48,337 bases of DNA from Prosthecobacter debontii (GTDB taxonomy: Bacteria > Verrucomicrobiota > Verrucomicrobiia > Verrucomicrobiales > Akkermansiaceae): the NCBI GenBank assembly GCA_945869855.1, contig CAMBQC010000004.1, forward strand, positions 1 to 48,337, written 5' to 3'. Under the pieces are notes generated by a model. The model had not been told where the DNA came from, did no database searches, and was given only the letters and a program-made list of their open reading frames with translations. The position numbers and the translations under genes were made by a program. The stretch's first letter is position 1. Each line of letters starts with the position of its first letter. Shown piece after piece: positions 17,164-25,068 of this stretch.

Positions 17164-18264
17164 ATGCGCCTCGCCGACCGCTACATCGCCAAGCAAGTCC
17201 TTGTGGGGACTTTGTATGCGATCGTGGTGCTCAGCCTCGTGCTGGTGATGGGGAACCTCTTCAAGCAGGTGCGCCCTCTGCTCGTTGAGCAACACGCGCC
17301 CCCCGGCCTGGTTTTCGGCTTTATCCTCAACTTGGTGCCGTTCTCGCTGATGTTTACAATCCCATGGGGCTTCCTTTCCGCCGTGATCCTCGTGTTCGGC
17401 AGGCTCTCGGGAGAAAACGAGATCAACGCTTTCCGTGTCGCGGGGATCAGCCTCGTGCGGCTCGCGCTACCGGTATTCCTGATCGCCGCGCTGCTTTCGG
17501 GGCTTTGCGCCTGGGTCAATGTGAACGTTGTCCCGCATGCCAAGGCCTCGCTCACGGAAATGCTTTACGAGCAGGTGAAGCGCGACCCGCGTTCCCTCCT
17601 CAATCCGGGTCTTGTGCAGTCCCGCTTCAAGAACCAGAAGGTCTTCGTCGAGAAACGCGTGGGTGATTCGCTGCAAGGCTTTCACCTTTACCAGGTTTCC
17701 AACGGCGACAACGGGGTGGCGGCGCGCGCCGAAGCCTACGTCCATGCCGGCGAGGTGTCGCTGGTCGTGGATGAGGATAAAAAGGAATTGCGGCTGAAAC
17801 TCACCGACGCGTTCATCGAGGCGAAAGGGGAGGATGGCATGTCCGAATTCGCGTTCGCGCGGGAGGCCGAGCCTTGGCTCTTCGATTTCGGCGCCGTGCA
17901 ATACCGCAAGGTGCGTTCTTCAGCGATGACAAACCCGGAGATCCGCCGCTACATCGCGGAGAATCCGGATCTCCCGGAAAAGAAGCGGGTCGAGCTCGGT
18001 GCGGAAATCACCAAGCGCTACAGCTTGTCGCTGGCCTGCCTTTCTTTCGCCTGCGTGGCCGTTCCGCTGGGCATGAAAGCCCGGCGCAAGGACACCTCAG
18101 GCGGGCTCGTTATCAGCCTCGGGATCGGGATGCTCTACTACCTTTTCATGATGGCCGCCGAGGGCTTCGAAAGCGATACCGCCACCACCCTCGCGCTGTG
18201 GGCGCCGAATGTTTTGTGCGGCCTGCTCGGCTTACACCTGTTCAGGAGGGCGCGGTTAAGGTAA
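17164..18264 (+). CDS. LptF/LptG-family permease (YjgP/YjgQ)
   Basis: 366 residues with the family's architecture: three N-terminal membrane segments (about 15-35, 55-80, 98-120), a periplasmic beta-jellyroll region (about 130-270) and three C-terminal segments. The start MRLADRYIAKQVL, then FGRLSGENEINAFRVAGIS and the later AVPLGMKARRKDTSGGLVIS are characteristic. With LptB and its partner permease it extracts lipopolysaccharide from the inner membrane for export. No second permease gene is adjacent, so whether it is LptF or LptG is undecided. SulP follows after 15 bases. Confidence 0.9.
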   Translation: MRLADRYIAKQVLVGTLYAIVVLSLVLVMGNLFKQVRPLLVEQHAPPGLVFGFILNLVPFSLMFTIPWGFLSAVILVFGRLSGENEINAFRVAGISLVRLALPVFLIAALLSGLCAWVNVNVVPHAKASLTEMLYEQVKRDPRSLLNPGLVQSRFKNQKVFVEKRVGDSLQGFHLYQVSNGDNGVAARAEAYVHAGEVSLVVDEDKKELRLKLTDAFIEAKGEDGMSEFAFAREAEPWLFDFGAVQYRKVRSSAMTNPEIRRYIAENPDLPEKKRVELGAEITKRYSLSLACLSFACVAVPLGMKARRKDTSGGLVISLGIGMLYYLFMMAAEGFESDTATTLALWAPNVLCGLLGLHLFRRARLR

Positions 18265-18279
18265 TCTTGAGGGAGTCTT

Positions 18280-20154
18280 ATGATTTCCTGGCAATTCATC
18301 AAAAAAGCCTCCCGCCAGCTTCGGGGGTATTTCGCCACGGGGCAGATTGATTTCCTGCCCCGGGCGGGACCGGTCAATGTCTATTCCCGCGACAAGTTCG
18401 CCGCTGACATCCGGGCGGCCGGAAACGTCACGCTGCTGGCCCTGCCGCAGGCCATCGCCTACGCGGCCATCGCCGGCCTGGACGTGGTCTATGGGCTGGT
18501 GAGCGCGGCCGTGGCCGCGATGATCGCGCCGTTTTTCGCCAGCTCGCGCTTCAATGTCCCCGGCCCGACGAACGCCACGGCCTTCATGCTATTCAGCTTC
18601 TTTTCGGTGAACCCGGCGATGCAATCCCGCATCCCCGAGCTGCTGCCGCTGCTGGTTCTGCTTATCGCGATCTGCTCGGTGATCGGCGCGACACTCAAGG
18701 TCGCGGACCTGCTCCAATACGTTTCTCGCAGCGTGCTCGTCGGCTACATGGCGGGTGCGGCGGTGCTCATCATCGGCAACCAGCTCAAGCCGTTGCTCGG
18801 CCTCGACGCCTACGTGGACTCCGAGAAAACCGCGACATTTTTCGGCCTCGTTTGGGAGCTTATCATCTCCCTGCCGCGCACGGATTGGGTGCCGCTCACC
18901 ATCGGCGCGGTCACGCTCCTCATCTATCTGGCTTTCCGGAAATGGAAAAAATCGTGGCCCGCTTTCTCCATCGCGCTCGTCCTAGGCTCCGCGCTTTTCG
19001 GCCCGCTGATCCATTTCGACGTCGGCCCCTTCGCCGGGGAGGCGACGTTTACCACCTTCGGCTTCGCGGAGCTGATGCCGGCCTGGCCCCATTTGGTGCG
19101 CGAGGGGATTTTTAACGACATCTCCACGCTGCTGGGGCTCGCGCTAGCCATCGCTTTCCTCGCCTCGCTGGAAAACACCCTGATGGCGAAGTCGATCGCC
19201 TCACAAACCGGCGACCGGCTCGACCCGAACCAGGACATGCTCTCCATCGGCTATGCGAACCTCGGCTCGGCCCTCGCCGGCGGGATGCCGGCGTCCGGTT
19301 CGCTCACGCGCTCGATGCTGAATGTCCAATCCGGAGCGGCCACCAAGGCGGCTCCCGTCTTTACCGGCATTTTCACACTGATCCTCGTCATCCTCATCGC
19401 CTGGTCCGGGGAAACGGGGATCAACCTCATCGACCACATCCCCAAGGCGGCACTCGCGGTGCTGGTCATCGCGATCTCGTTCTCACTTTTCAACATCCGC
19501 CAGATCCGCATCTGCCTGCGCTCCACGGGTGATGACGCGTTGGTGATTGTGATCACTTTTCTCGCCACCCTGCTCGCCCCGCTGCACGTCGCGATCTTCA
19601 TCGGCGTCGCCATTTCCATCACCCTTTTTCTCAGGAAAGCCAGCAAGCCCTACCTGACGGAATACGAGTTCAATGAGACCGGTGAGCTGCGCGAAAGGGA
19701 GGGTAAACGCGCTCGCCCCATCCCCGCGATCTCGATCGTGCACGTCGAGGGCGACCTATTTTTTGGCGCCTCGGAGCTGTTCCGGACGCAGATCCAACGC
19801 ATCGTGGCGGATCCCGCGATCAAGGTGATCATCCTGCGCCTGAAGAACGCCCGCCACCTCGACGCGACCAGCGTGTTCGCCCTGGAGGAACTGGCTGAGT
19901 TCATGCGCCGCAAAGGCCTCCACCTGCTCATCTCTGGAGCCACCAAGGACGTTTACAAGGTGCTCAAACGTTCGGGGATTTTGGAAACCCTCCAGCAAGG
20001 GGCCGACCGGACCGAGGGCGAGAGCAACATTTTCCTGACCATGCCCTCGAACCCGAACATCTCCACCCGTGCCGCCCTCCGCCGCGCCCAGCAGCTCCTC
20101 GGGACGAAAGAGGCAGACGTGCGCATTTTCTACGACCCCAACAAGCGCTCCTGA
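18280..20154 (+). CDS. SulP-family inorganic anion transporter with STAS domain
   Basis: 624 residues. Residues about 40-450 form the multi-pass SulP transporter: NVTLLALPQAIAYAAIAGLDVVYGL is the signature entry, SLENTLMAKSIASQTGDRLDPNQDM is the conserved central region and GGMPASGSLTRSM the substrate-site loop. Residues about 480-600 are a STAS domain (ISIVHVEGDLFFGASELF). It may carry sulfate, bicarbonate or another anion; sequence alone does not decide. GAGGGAG-like bases eight upstream of ATG 18280 give a ribosome site. Close spacing to the LptF/G gene suggests co-transcription, though no functional link is apparent. Confidence 0.93.
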   Translation: MISWQFIKKASRQLRGYFATGQIDFLPRAGPVNVYSRDKFAADIRAAGNVTLLALPQAIAYAAIAGLDVVYGLVSAAVAAMIAPFFASSRFNVPGPTNATAFMLFSFFSVNPAMQSRIPELLPLLVLLIAICSVIGATLKVADLLQYVSRSVLVGYMAGAAVLIIGNQLKPLLGLDAYVDSEKTATFFGLVWELIISLPRTDWVPLTIGAVTLLIYLAFRKWKKSWPAFSIALVLGSALFGPLIHFDVGPFAGEATFTTFGFAELMPAWPHLVREGIFNDISTLLGLALAIAFLASLENTLMAKSIASQTGDRLDPNQDMLSIGYANLGSALAGGMPASGSLTRSMLNVQSGAATKAAPVFTGIFTLILVILIAWSGETGINLIDHIPKAALAVLVIAISFSLFNIRQIRICLRSTGDDALVIVITFLATLLAPLHVAIFIGVAISITLFLRKASKPYLTEYEFNETGELREREGKRARPIPAISIVHVEGDLFFGASELFRTQIQRIVADPAIKVIILRLKNARHLDATSVFALEELAEFMRRKGLHLLISGATKDVYKVLKRSGILETLQQGADRTEGESNIFLTMPSNPNISTRAALRRAQQLLGTKEADVRIFYDPNKRS

Positions 20155-20187
20155 AGACCAAGCTCCCGGTCGCCCGCCCGCCGCCTG

Positions 20188-20838
20188 ATGTTCGCCATTG
20201 AACTCCGCGCTCAAAACGTTTCCTCTCGGTTCGTGAAGCGGAAAAACTTCGGCGAGAGAAGCCATGGGGACAAGACAAGGCAGGCGCGGGAGAACCGCCA
20301 TGTGAAGCCTGTGGAGGAGACGCTCGCGCCGGCGCTCGATGAGCACGATCTATTGCGGCTGGTGGCGGAAACGGAAATCCCTTTCCTGCTGATCCTCGAT
20401 TGCGTGCAGGACCCGCATAACCTCGGGGCGATCCTGCGGACGGCGGACGGCGCGGGCGTGCATGCCGTGATCGCGCCGAAGGACAAGGCGGTGGGAATCA
20501 CGGAAACAGTGCGGCGCGTGTCCGTAGGCGCGGCGGATCATGTGCCTTTCGTGCAGGTGACCAACCTCGCGAGGACGATGGAACAGCTCAAGGAAGCCGG
20601 GGTGTGGTTCGTGGGAACCTCTGACCGCGCGGAGAAAACACTCTACGAACTCGACCTGCGCGGCCCGCTCGCGCTGGTGCTCGGCGCGGAGGAAAAAGGC
20701 ATGCGCCGCCTCACCGAGGAAAACTGTGATTTCCTCGCCAAGCTGCCGATGGCCGGAAAAGTGGAATGCCTCAACGTCTCCGTCGCCACCGGCGTGTGCC
20801 TTTTCGAGGCGGTGCGGCAGCGGTCGCCTTCGGCTTGA
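20188..20838 (+). CDS. SpoU/TrmH-family rRNA methyltransferase (RlmB-like, no N-terminal domain)
   Basis: 216 residues with the three SPOUT knot motifs: [20 protein letters not shown] (motif 1), [14 protein letters not shown] (motif 2) and [22 protein letters not shown] (motif 3). The closest common relatives are RlmB (Gm2251 of 23S rRNA) and TrmH proteins. The L30e-like substrate-binding N-terminal domain of RlmB is missing: residues 1-45 are a short basic stretch instead, and the total is about 30 residues shorter than RlmB. The target nucleotide therefore cannot be named with confidence. It is in a four-gene same-strand run. Confidence 0.85.
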   Translation: MFAIELRAQNVSSRFVKRKNFGERSHGDKTRQARENRHVKPVEETLAPALDEHDLLRLVAETEIPFLLILDCVQDPHNLGAILRTADGAGVHAVIAPKDKAVGITETVRRVSVGAADHVPFVQVTNLARTMEQLKEAGVWFVGTSDRAEKTLYELDLRGPLALVLGAEEKGMRRLTEENCDFLAKLPMAGKVECLNVSVATGVCLFEAVRQRSPSA

Positions 20839-20857
20839 GACGCAAGATGGCGAAATC

Positions 20858-21661
20858 ATGAAACTTCCCGTCAGGATCTTTTCCGACCTTCACCTCGGTC
20901 ACCGCGCATCGCGGATCGGCGATGTGGAAAAGTTGTGGCCCTTGTTTCAGGGCGCGGGCACGGTGCTTTTCAATGGCGACACTTGGGAGGAGCTCTCGCC
21001 ACCATGGCAGGAGAGATCCGCGGAAATGCTCGGCCAGATCCGCCGCTTCCTCGCGGATGAAGACCGCGGCGCGATCTTTCTCCCGGGAAACCACGATCCC
21101 GGCTGGGAGGGCAGCGGCTTCATGGAACTCGCGGAGGGCAGGATCGTCATCACCCACGGCGATGCGCTGTTGCGCAGCGGCGCACCCTGGAAACGTGAGA
21201 TGCTTACAAATCCAGAAGTGATCGATGAACTCTGGAGCCGCTTCCCGGATGCCGCCACGGACATCGCCAGCCGCCTCGCACTCGCCCGCGCCATCGCACG
21301 GCGCATGGCGACGACGCATCCACCGCACGGACGCAGCCTACTGGCAAGGGCCGTTGATGCCGCTTTCCCCCCTCAACGCGCCCTCCACATGGTCTCCGCA
21401 TGGCTTCGCCAAGGAGGCAACGGGGCGCGTTTCTGCGAAATCTACCTTCCTCGCGCGGAGATCCTAGTCTGCGGCCATTTTCATTGCCAGAGCATCCGCA
21501 AGGCGAGGGGCAAAACCGTGATCAATACCGGCTCTTTCGTCGTCCCCGGCCCCGCCGGATGGGTGGAGTGGGATGGCTCGCATCTTTCTGCGGGGCGGGT
21601 TTGTGAGGCGGGAGGGGAATTCTCTTTAAAAAGCAAGACAGCAGAGTGGAAACTACCTTAG
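20858..21661 (+). CDS. Metallophosphoesterase (UDP-2,3-diacylglucosamine-hydrolase-like)
   Basis: 267 residues from ATG 20858. Motifs run IFSDLHLGH (DxH), FNGDTWEE (GD), LPGNHDPGW (GNHD), ITHGD and VCGHFHCQS (GHxH), a complete two-metal calcineurin-type site. INTGSFVVPGPAGWVEWD near the end is typical of the LpxH/YbbF-like and related families. The proximity of an LptF/G-type permease makes a lipid A role thinkable but unproven. The start is chosen because the longer frame to 20726 lies inside the upstream methyltransferase gene. It lies 19 bases after that gene. Confidence 0.85.
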   Translation: MKLPVRIFSDLHLGHRASRIGDVEKLWPLFQGAGTVLFNGDTWEELSPPWQERSAEMLGQIRRFLADEDRGAIFLPGNHDPGWEGSGFMELAEGRIVITHGDALLRSGAPWKREMLTNPEVIDELWSRFPDAATDIASRLALARAIARRMATTHPPHGRSLLARAVDAAFPPQRALHMVSAWLRQGGNGARFCEIYLPRAEILVCGHFHCQSIRKARGKTVINTGSFVVPGPAGWVEWDGSHLSAGRVCEAGGEFSLKSKTAEWKLP

Positions 21662-21691
21662 ATTTATATAATTTTTAGTTTTCCAGATATC

Positions 21692-21713
21692 AAGGATATA
21701 GCCAAGTATCCTT
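21692..21713. promoter_or_regulatory. Inverted repeat in the promoter region of the 107-residue gene
   Basis: AAGGATA-TAGCCAAG-TATCCTT, a 7-bp perfect stem with an 8-base loop in an AT-rich 102-base leader. It overlaps the 15-bp word ATAGCCAAGTATCCT that recurs at 22577-22592. It could be an operator or a leader hairpin. Confidence 0.45.
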
Positions 21714-21763
21714 TCGAAAATTTGAGTCGCTTTCGTCACCAAAGCTGCTAGGTTTCGCTTGTT

Positions 21764-22087
21764 ATGCCAACTACCACTAAAAAGACCCGGTTTTCCCGGA
21801 GACTTCCAGACCACGTTACCGATGAACTCTGCAACGTCCTTTCCGAAAAGAAAGTGTTCGGTTTCAACGATCTCTTCGAGAGAGTATTCGAAAATCTGAA
21901 ACTGCGCAACGCAGTGAGCGGCGGTGAGGAAATGCTCCGCCTCCGTTCCTACGAGAAGCTGCAGAATTTGGTCAACCGGGGCCTCGTCGAAAAGCTCGGT
22001 AAGGAATACAAGGGCACAGCCCGCGTTCACGAAGCTTCCAGCGCCTATGCAGCTGCCCAAGACGCTGCCGCAGCGGCTGAGGCCTGA
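21764..22087 (+). CDS. Small uncharacterised protein, 107 residues
   Basis: I do not recognise a named family. The protein starts MPTTTKKTRFSRRLPDH and has a helical middle (FNDLFERVFENLKLRN, then RLRSYEKLQNLVNRGLVEKLGKEYKG) that could form a small winged-helix-like or helical DNA-binding fold; the basic N terminus fits. The tail is alanine-rich (AAAQDAAAAAEA). Good codon structure, an AT-rich promoter region with an inverted repeat and an intrinsic terminator just after the stop support a real, independently expressed gene. nuoA follows beyond the terminator. Confidence 0.75.
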   Translation: MPTTTKKTRFSRRLPDHVTDELCNVLSEKKVFGFNDLFERVFENLKLRNAVSGGEEMLRLRSYEKLQNLVNRGLVEKLGKEYKGTARVHEASSAYAAAQDAAAAAEA

Positions 22088-22108
22088 TCCCCAATAACCG
22101 CTTCCGAC

Positions 22109-22145
22109 AAAAACCCGCGCCGCAAAAACCGGTGCGGGTTTTTTT
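22109..22145 (+). terminator. Intrinsic terminator after the 107-residue gene
   Basis: AAAAACCCGCGCCG, loop CAAAAAC, then CGGTGCGGGTTTTTTT. Ten pairs including one G:T, followed by a T run. Poly-A on the left means it could act in both directions. It separates the small gene from nuoA. Confidence 0.85.
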
Positions 22146-22197
22146 CTACCCAAGGCGCGCGCCAAGCCCTACGAATCGCGCCGACAACTTCAAAACC

Positions 22198-22572
22198 ATG
22201 CCCGAAAATTATCTCCCCGTCCTCTTTCAGGTGATCATCGCCATCGGCTTTGCGGCGACAACGCTCGCGCTGAGCGTAATCTTCGGGCGCTCGGCTCACC
22301 GTAACGCTACCAAAGACAGCGCCTACGAATGCGGCATGGTTCCGATCGGAGACGGCGCGCCTCGTTTTTCCGTGAAATTCTATATGGTCGCAATGCTGTT
22401 CGTGATCTTCGATATCGAGGTCGTCTTCATGTATCCGTGGGCCGTGCAGTTCCGGGATCTCGCCGCGCATCACGGCCCGACTGCGTTGGCAAGCATGGCT
22501 GGTTTCGCCGGGATTCTTGCAATCGCCTACATTTACGCACTCAAAAAAGGGGCGCTGAACTGGAAAAGCTAG
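22198..22572 (+). CDS. nuoA: NADH-quinone oxidoreductase subunit A
   Basis: 124 residues with three membrane segments and the subunit A signature: KDSAYECGMVPIGDGAPRFSVKFYMVAMLFVIFDIEVVFMYPWA. The conserved Glu/Asp residues of the second segment (FDIEV) and the ECG loop are present. It forms part of the membrane arm of complex I near the quinone site. The start ATG 22198 is chosen over an in-frame GTG at 22132, which would add a basic segment encoded inside the terminator. No other nuo gene is here; the gene stands alone between a terminator and convergent gcvH. Confidence 0.93.
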   Translation: MPENYLPVLFQVIIAIGFAATTLALSVIFGRSAHRNATKDSAYECGMVPIGDGAPRFSVKFYMVAMLFVIFDIEVVFMYPWAVQFRDLAAHHGPTALASMAGFAGILAIAYIYALKKGALNWKS

Positions 22573-22691
22573 GGCGATAGCCAATGTATCCTGTGGATAC
22601 CGTCGCCAGGAAAAGACAGATACGGTATCTTTCGGATTTAAAGCACAGACTTAAGGCAAACGGTCTAGGCTCCCGAAGAGCGCCCCCAGGA
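22573..22691. other. Palindrome-rich gap between nuoA and gcvH
   Basis: 119 bases between convergent genes. Stem GTATCC-TGT-GGATAC at 22586-22600 is extended by flanking GGCGA/TCGCC (22573-22607). A second palindrome, AGATAC-G-GTATCT, is at 22618-22630. A dispersed 19-bp repeat copy lies at 22649-22667. There is no T run, so termination by the first stem is uncertain. Confidence 0.6.
22649..22667 (-). repeat. Dispersed 19-bp element, copy downstream of gcvH
   Basis: The plus strand reads ACTTAAGGCAAACGGTCTA. In the gcvH direction it is TAGACCGTTTGCCTTAAGT, two differences from the consensus, 25 bases after the gcvH stop. Confidence 0.7.
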
Positions 22692-23078
22692 TCACCCGAT
22701 CAGTTCGCCATAGGCTTGCGGGGTGAGGAGACCGGAGAGTTGATCGGGCTTGCTGACCTTGAGCTTGAAAATCCAGCCGGCGCCATAGGGGTCGGTGTTG
22801 ACGAGCGAGGGATCCGCCTCGACGGCGGGGTTCACCTCGATGACCTCACCGGAAATGGGGGCGTAGATGTCGGAGGCGGCTTTCACGGACTCGACGACGG
22901 CGGTGGGATCACCGGAATCGACGGTTTTGCCTAGCTGGGGCAGCTCGACGTATACGACATCCGTCAATTCGGATTGCGCATGGTCGGAGATGCCGACGGT
23001 GGCGGTGTCGCCCTCGACGCGGGCCCATTCGTGGGAGGATTGGAAAAGGAGATCAGCGGGGATTTGTGTGGCGCTCAT
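22692..23078 (-). CDS. gcvH: Glycine cleavage system H protein
   Basis: 128 residues of the lipoyl-domain fold. The lipoylation site is Lys66 in VESVKAASDIYAP; SSHEWARVEGDTATVGISDHAQ and DPYGAGWIFKLK are the flanking family motifs. The lipoyl arm shuttles the aminomethyl group from P protein to T protein. It lies 16 bases downstream of gcvT on the same strand, so they are co-transcribed. gcvP and lpd are not in the window, and no glycine riboswitch fits in the short space upstream of gcvT. Confidence 0.97.
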   Translation of the reverse strand: MSATQIPADLLFQSSHEWARVEGDTATVGISDHAQSELTDVVYVELPQLGKTVDSGDPTAVVESVKAASDIYAPISGEVIEVNPAVEADPSLVNTDPYGAGWIFKLKVSKPDQLSGLLTPQAYGELIG

Positions 23079-23094
23079 GTGGGTGTGTTGTGGC

Positions 23095-24174
23095 TTATTT
23101 CGGTATTTTTAGGAAGGGCTTTTTCACCGAGACGGCCTTGAATTGGCGGCCGCGGATATCGATGAGGAGGGGTGTGGCGGGCTTGGTGAAGGCGGCGGGG
23201 AGATATGCCATGGCGATACCGATGCCGAGGGTGGGTGAGAGGACGCCGCTGGAGAGCTCGCCGAGCGTTTCGCCGTCGGCGGAAAGGACGGGGTAATGCG
23301 GGCGCGGCGGTGGGCCTTTCTCGGTGAGCTCGATGGCGGTGAGCTTCACTTCCGGGCCATTTGCTTTTTGGGAGACGAGGGTTTCGCGGCCGATGAAATG
23401 AGGTTTTGTGAGATCGCAGAAGAAACCGAGGCCGGCCTCGATGGGCGAGCGGGCGGGGGAGAGGTCGTTGCCGTTGAGGGGGAAGCACATCTCAAGGCGC
23501 AGGGTGTCGCGCGCGCCGAGGCCGCATGGGGTGGCTCCGGCTTCGATGAATTTCGTGAACCAGGCGGAGCCCTCGGCGGCGGGGCAGAAGAATTCGTAGC
23601 CGTCCTCGCCGGTGTAGCCGGTGCGGCAGACGATTTCCCCGGATGCGGTTTTCGAAATGCCATTGCGGGGCGGGAGGGATTCGGCGGGGAAAAGTTTCGC
23701 GAAGATCGCGGCAGCGTCCGGCCCTTGAATGGCGAGGCCGGCCCAAGCATCGGATTCGTTGCGGAGGTTACAGCCGGGGGCGAGGTGTTTGTCCATCCAT
23801 GCGACATCCTCGGCGATCATTGACGCATTGATTACGAGGAGAGTTTCCGTTTCCGAGATCCGGTAGGCGATGAGGTCGTCGATCACGCCGCCGCTTTCGT
23901 TGAGCATGATTGTGTATTGGCCTTGGCCGGGGGGGAGCTGGGAAAGGTTGTTGGTGAGCAGGGTGTCTAGCGACGCGACGTGATCCGCGCCGGTCACGAA
24001 GACTTGGCCCATGTGGGAGATGTCGAACACCCCGGCCTTTTCGCGGACGGCGGCGTGCTCGGTGAGGATGGAGGAATATTGCACCGGCATCGCCCAGCCG
24101 CCGAAGGGGATGAGCTTCGCGCCAAGGGCGAGGTGGGCGGCTTCGAGCGGCGAGTGGAGGACGGTTTCGGACAC
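23095..24174 (-). CDS. gcvT: Aminomethyltransferase (glycine cleavage T protein)
   Basis: 359 residues from GTG 24174 (VSETVLHSPLEAAH). Motifs are FGGWAMPVQYSSI, the folate-site region GVFDISHMGQ, NESGGVIDDLIAYR with the catalytic Asp, CRTGYTGEDGYEF and the C-terminal barrel with GETLGELSSGVLSPTLG. It takes the lipoyl-bound aminomethyl group of H protein and yields ammonia and methylene-tetrahydrofolate. An ATG 81 bases further out is in frame, but the extra residues are non-conserved and would run past the start of the divergent gene at 24239, so GTG is preferred. Confidence 0.95.
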   Translation of the reverse strand: MSETVLHSPLEAAHLALGAKLIPFGGWAMPVQYSSILTEHAAVREKAGVFDISHMGQVFVTGADHVASLDTLLTNNLSQLPPGQGQYTIMLNESGGVIDDLIAYRISETETLLVINASMIAEDVAWMDKHLAPGCNLRNESDAWAGLAIQGPDAAAIFAKLFPAESLPPRNGISKTASGEIVCRTGYTGEDGYEFFCPAAEGSAWFTKFIEAGATPCGLGARDTLRLEMCFPLNGNDLSPARSPIEAGLGFFCDLTKPHFIGRETLVSQKANGPEVKLTAIELTEKGPPPRPHYPVLSADGETLGELSSGVLSPTLGIGIAMAYLPAAFTKPATPLLIDIRGRQFKAVSVKKPFLKIPK

Positions 24175-24238
24175 AGGCGAACACTGCCGCCGACGGTGGT
24201 GCTTGTCAACCGGGCGCGGCTGGGGAAGGTTTCCCGCG

Positions 24239-25024
24239 ATGCTTTTTCTGGACAAGTGGGAGAGGAAATTCGGGTGGCTGTCGTTCCCCGGGTTGTTGAA
24301 ATATTACGCGCTGTTTCACGTGCTGGTTTATCTCCTGCAGATCGTGAATCCCGGCATCGGCGAGATCCTGGATTTCAACCGCGCAAAGATCATGGACGGC
24401 GAGGTGTGGCGGGTCTTCACCTTCCTTGTCGCCGATAGCGGCTCGGGCGGGCTGGGAGCGTTCGGCGCGCTGTTCCTGTTTTTCATGGTGATGATCGCGT
24501 TCATGATGAACGACTCGCTGGAAGGTGCGTGGGGGGTGTTCCGCACCAGCCTGTTCCATTACACCGCGTTCGTCGGGCTGATCCTCGCGAATTTCCTCTA
24601 CGCTGAACCGATGGCGGGGAGTGGCTTCTTCGTCTATACCTCGGCGTTTTTCGCCTTCGCCACCCTGTTCCCGAGGCATGAGTTTATGATGTTCCTGATC
24701 ATCCCGGTGCAAGTGAGGTGGCTGGCGTTCCTCGGCGGTGGCTTTCTGGTTTTCGGGGTGATCTTCAATCCCATCTACTTCGGCTTCCTGCTGCTGGGAT
24801 TCGGGAACTATCTGCTGTGGGCGGGTATCCCGGCGCTTCGCGGGCAGGCGCGCGCCGTGAACTCCGTGGCGAGGAAACGGAAATTCGATAAATACAAACT
24901 TGATGATGGCGAGGCCTTCCACCGTTGCAAAACCTGCGGGCGGACCGAGGTTTCCGATCCCGAGCTGGAGTTCCGCATGGCAGCGGACGGCGAGGAGTAT
25001 TGCGGGGATCATCTGCCGCAGTGA
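24239..25024 (+). CDS. Rhomboid-like membrane protein with C-terminal zinc-ribbon-like tail
   Basis: 261 residues with about six membrane segments. The order (MDGEVWRVFTFLVAD, then a long loop and SGFFVYTSAFFAFATLFP) is that of rhomboid or derlin folds, but the catalytic GxSx serine and the late helix His are not found. It is therefore likely an inactive rhomboid-like protein. The tail after residue about 225 holds CKTCG and YCGDH, a short Cys/His group that could bind zinc. It begins a same-strand run with a TPR gene and comEC, 44 bases upstream of the former. The true role is unknown. Confidence 0.75.
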   Translation: MLFLDKWERKFGWLSFPGLLKYYALFHVLVYLLQIVNPGIGEILDFNRAKIMDGEVWRVFTFLVADSGSGGLGAFGALFLFFMVMIAFMMNDSLEGAWGVFRTSLFHYTAFVGLILANFLYAEPMAGSGFFVYTSAFFAFATLFPRHEFMMFLIIPVQVRWLAFLGGGFLVFGVIFNPIYFGFLLLGFGNYLLWAGIPALRGQARAVNSVARKRKFDKYKLDDGEAFHRCKTCGRTEVSDPELEFRMAADGEEYCGDHLPQ

Positions 25025-25068
25025 AATTTTCCTTTTCCCCCGCTCCGGGATGTTGAAACTGGACGCTT

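Noticed and set aside
22592-22600. TGTGGATAC, one base from a DnaA box
   Set aside because: It is a single site and forms one arm of a palindrome between convergent genes; no cluster and no AT-rich unwinding region.
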